Positions 62,319-64,000 of a stretch of DNA of 64,000 nucleotides are shown here, piece by piece. Origin of the DNA: Acidobacteriota bacterium. GTDB taxonomy: Bacteria > Acidobacteriota > Terriglobia > UBA7540. Position 1 is the stretch's first letter; each line of letters begins with the position of its first letter. The stretch spans positions 1-64,000 of the forward strand of contig SCRD01000016.1 of the NCBI GenBank assembly GCA_004298155.1, read 5' to 3'. The notes under the pieces were generated by a model. That model worked only from the letters and a program-made list of their open reading frames with translations. It searched no databases and had not been told where the DNA came from. The position numbers and the translations under genes were made by a program.

Positions 62319-64000
62319 ATGGAGAGCGAGGAGAAGGATGGAATCAGCCGAAGAGATTTTCTGATGAGCGTTGGCATCGCCGGAGGCGCCGCTGCAGCCG
62401 GGCCCACTGCGCTGGCAGGTGCGAGTGCCGCCATGGAGGCGCCGCACGGTGGTGCAGCGCCGGAGGCTGAACAGTCAGGATTACTGGCGAGCATGCGCCC
62501 GCAGCAAAACGAATTTCGCAATCTGATGGACCTCTCGGGCTTCTGGGAGTTTCAGCTTGACCCGAAAGGCGAAGGCGAGCAGGGCAACTGGAAAGACGGC
62601 CTGCCCTCGCCGCGCGTAATTCCGGTGCCGGCCAGTTGGAACGACCTGTTCGACGATGCTGCTGATTACCTCGGCTACGCCTGGTACTCGCACGAGGCGT
62701 GGATTCCGGCGGCGTGGCGCCACCAGCGGATTTTTCTGCGCATCTATTCCGCCAACTATGCCGCCAAGGTATGGATGAACGGCGTCCTGCTGGGCGAGCA
62801 CCTGGGCGGCCATCTGCCCTTTGCGTTTGAAGTCTCAAGCCACGCGCGCCTCGGGGCGCCCAACCGTATCGTCATCCGGGTGGAGAATCTGCAGCAGCCG
62901 GATCGCGTTCCGCCCGGCAATCCGCCCGGACGCCGCGGCTTCTTCAACGGATTTCCCGACACCACCTATGACTTCTTCCCTTACGCCGGCCTTGGCCGGC
63001 AGGTGGCGCTCTACACCTGCCCGGGGACGCATGTGGAAGACATCACTGTGATGACTGAGATTGACAGCCGGGACGGAATCGTCAAGGTAGCTGCCCAGGC
63101 GAGCCGGGGATGGAACGGCAAGGGACGGGCAGTGATCAAGACAGATCTCGGGAGCGGCGCGGTCACGGCTGATCTGAATTTCACAAACGGCGAGGCCCAT
63201 GCTGAATTGCGGCTGGGCTCGGCGCGCTTCTGGTCTCCCGGCCATCCCAATCTCTATCCGCTTACCGTGGAATTGCTGGAAGCCGGAAAGCCGTTCGACT
63301 CATATCGGCTTGAGATAGGGGTGCGCACATTCACCATCAGCGGCGAGCAGCTTTTGCTGAACGGCGAGCCCATCAAGCTGCGGGGCTTCGGAAAGCACGA
63401 GGATTTTCCGCTGCATGGCAAAGGACTCGACCGCGCGCAACTGGTGCGGGATTACGAGCTGCTCAAGTGGGTTGGCGCGAACTCATACCGCACCTCGCAC
63501 TATCCTTACTCCGAAGAGGCCATGGAACTGGCCGATCGTTACGGAATCATGATTATTGATGAGATCCCGGCCGTGGGTTTGAACTTCGCAGAAAGCGATG
63601 AGCACGTGCAGGCCTGGACCCGCATGGCCGGCAGCCAGCTTCGCAGCCTGATCGCGCGCGACAAAAACCATCCCAGCGTCGTCATGTGGTCCGTGGCCAA
63701 TGAGCCCGGCGCGGGCCGCCCGCTTTCCGGCCAGAAGGCCGGCCAGAGCGCCATCGCGGCCGGCGATCGCTACTTCGACCAGCTCGTGCGATTGGCCCAC
63801 AAACTCGACGCTACCCGCCCCGTCACCTTCGCCGCCGTGCAGGGCGGGCCGGCGGAGTGGATGGCGCACGTGGACGTGGTGGCGCTGAACCGCTACTACG
63901 GCTGGTACACTCTGGGCGGCCAGCTTGACCTGGCGATCCAGGCGCTTGCCAAAGAACTCGACGCGCTGCACGCGGCATATCCAAAGCCCATGATCTTTAC
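62319..64000 (+). CDS. Tat-exported GH2 beta-glycosidase (partial at 3' end)
   Basis: From ATG 62319 (AAGGAGGAG upstream), 560 codons stay open to the window end. A Tat signal (SRRDFLMSVGI, residues 10-20) precedes the GH2 sugar-binding domain (LSGFWEFQLDPKGEG, WYSHEAWIPAAW), the Ig-like domain and the start of the TIM barrel (IKLRGFGKHEDFPLHGKG). The acid/base Glu is near 462 in VVMWSVANEPG. HEDFP and the flanking phrases favour a beta-glucuronidase-like enzyme over beta-galactosidase, though the substrate is uncertain. The nucleophile lies beyond the window. Confidence 0.9.
   Translation, partial: MESEEKDGISRRDFLMSVGIAGGAAAAGPTALAGASAAMEAPHGGAAPEAEQSGLLASMRPQQNEFRNLMDLSGFWEFQLDPKGEGEQGNWKDGLPSPRVIPVPASWNDLFDDAADYLGYAWYSHEAWIPAAWRHQRIFLRIYSANYAAKVWMNGVLLGEHLGGHLPFAFEVSSHARLGAPNRIVIRVENLQQPDRVPPGNPPGRRGFFNGFPDTTYDFFPYAGLGRQVALYTCPGTHVEDITVMTEIDSRDGIVKVAAQASRGWNGKGRAVIKTDLGSGAVTADLNFTNGEAHAELRLGSARFWSPGHPNLYPLTVELLEAGKPFDSYRLEIGVRTFTISGEQLLLNGEPIKLRGFGKHEDFPLHGKGLDRAQLVRDYELLKWVGANSYRTSHYPYSEEAMELADRYGIMIIDEIPAVGLNFAESDEHVQAWTRMAGSQLRSLIARDKNHPSVVMWSVANEPGAGRPLSGQKAGQSAIAAGDRYFDQLVRLAHKLDATRPVTFAAVQGGPAEWMAHVDVVALNRYYGWYTLGGQLDLAIQALAKELDALHAAYPKPMIF

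Overview
The window (about 57-58 % GC by eye) looks like a stretch of chromosome from a diderm, Gram-negative-type bacterium, most probably an acidobacterium. The basis is lptE, pssA/psd, many Tat or lipoprotein exports, an RHS fragment, a YXWGXW-repeat protein, a second EF-G-like GTPase and exported glycoside hydrolases. The phylum is an inference. No tRNA, rRNA or CRISPR array was recognised.

Layout. 1-2000: a repeat-rich accessory patch with a REP-associated tyrosine transposase bracketed by perfect 41-bp inverted hairpin elements, an imperfect direct repeat of about 376 bp on either side, and a second hairpin family with compensatory base changes. 2012-3930 (-): a frameshifted RHS C-terminus with a membrane gene directly behind it. 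4292-7398 (-): psd-pssA-asd-like-lptE envelope operon. 7528-10364 (-): small proteins, rimI-tsaB, a minimal metallopeptidase. 10585-14693 (+): deoC, a GAF-GAF-PP2C phosphatase, lysA, a lone HigA-type gene. 14703-19168: nadK, tlyA, a Tat-exported GH29 fucosidase, a zinc dehydrogenase. 19349-26454 (+): an MFS remnant, rnr, an odd repeat patch, a zinc-ribbon protein, EF-G-like, nucleoside hydrolase. 26508-31403 (-): M23 peptidase, Kef-type antiporter, dGTPase. 31655-50745 (+): glgC, a run of secreted and envelope proteins, pcrA, a TlpA fusion, an APC permease, add, a HAD phosphatase.

50809-53839 is the most interesting part. A near-consensus promoter is followed by a tiny ORF with four Cys codons in five, then mutually exclusive hairpins, a strong intrinsic terminator, and the sulfate-assimilation genes sat, tauE-like and cysH. 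Together these read as a cysteine-responsive transcription attenuator for cysteine's own supply pathway.

54118-58586 (-): a penicillin-binding transpeptidase, recA, and a thiolase/3-hydroxyacyl-CoA dehydrogenase pair. 58647-60725: a scarred patch with an IS5-type remnant, an ester-cyclase-like gene, a deletion-broken DOPA-dioxygenase gene and an NAD(P)-binding oxidoreductase. 60728-64000: a YXWGXW-repeat protein and a Tat-exported GH2 enzyme that runs off the window.
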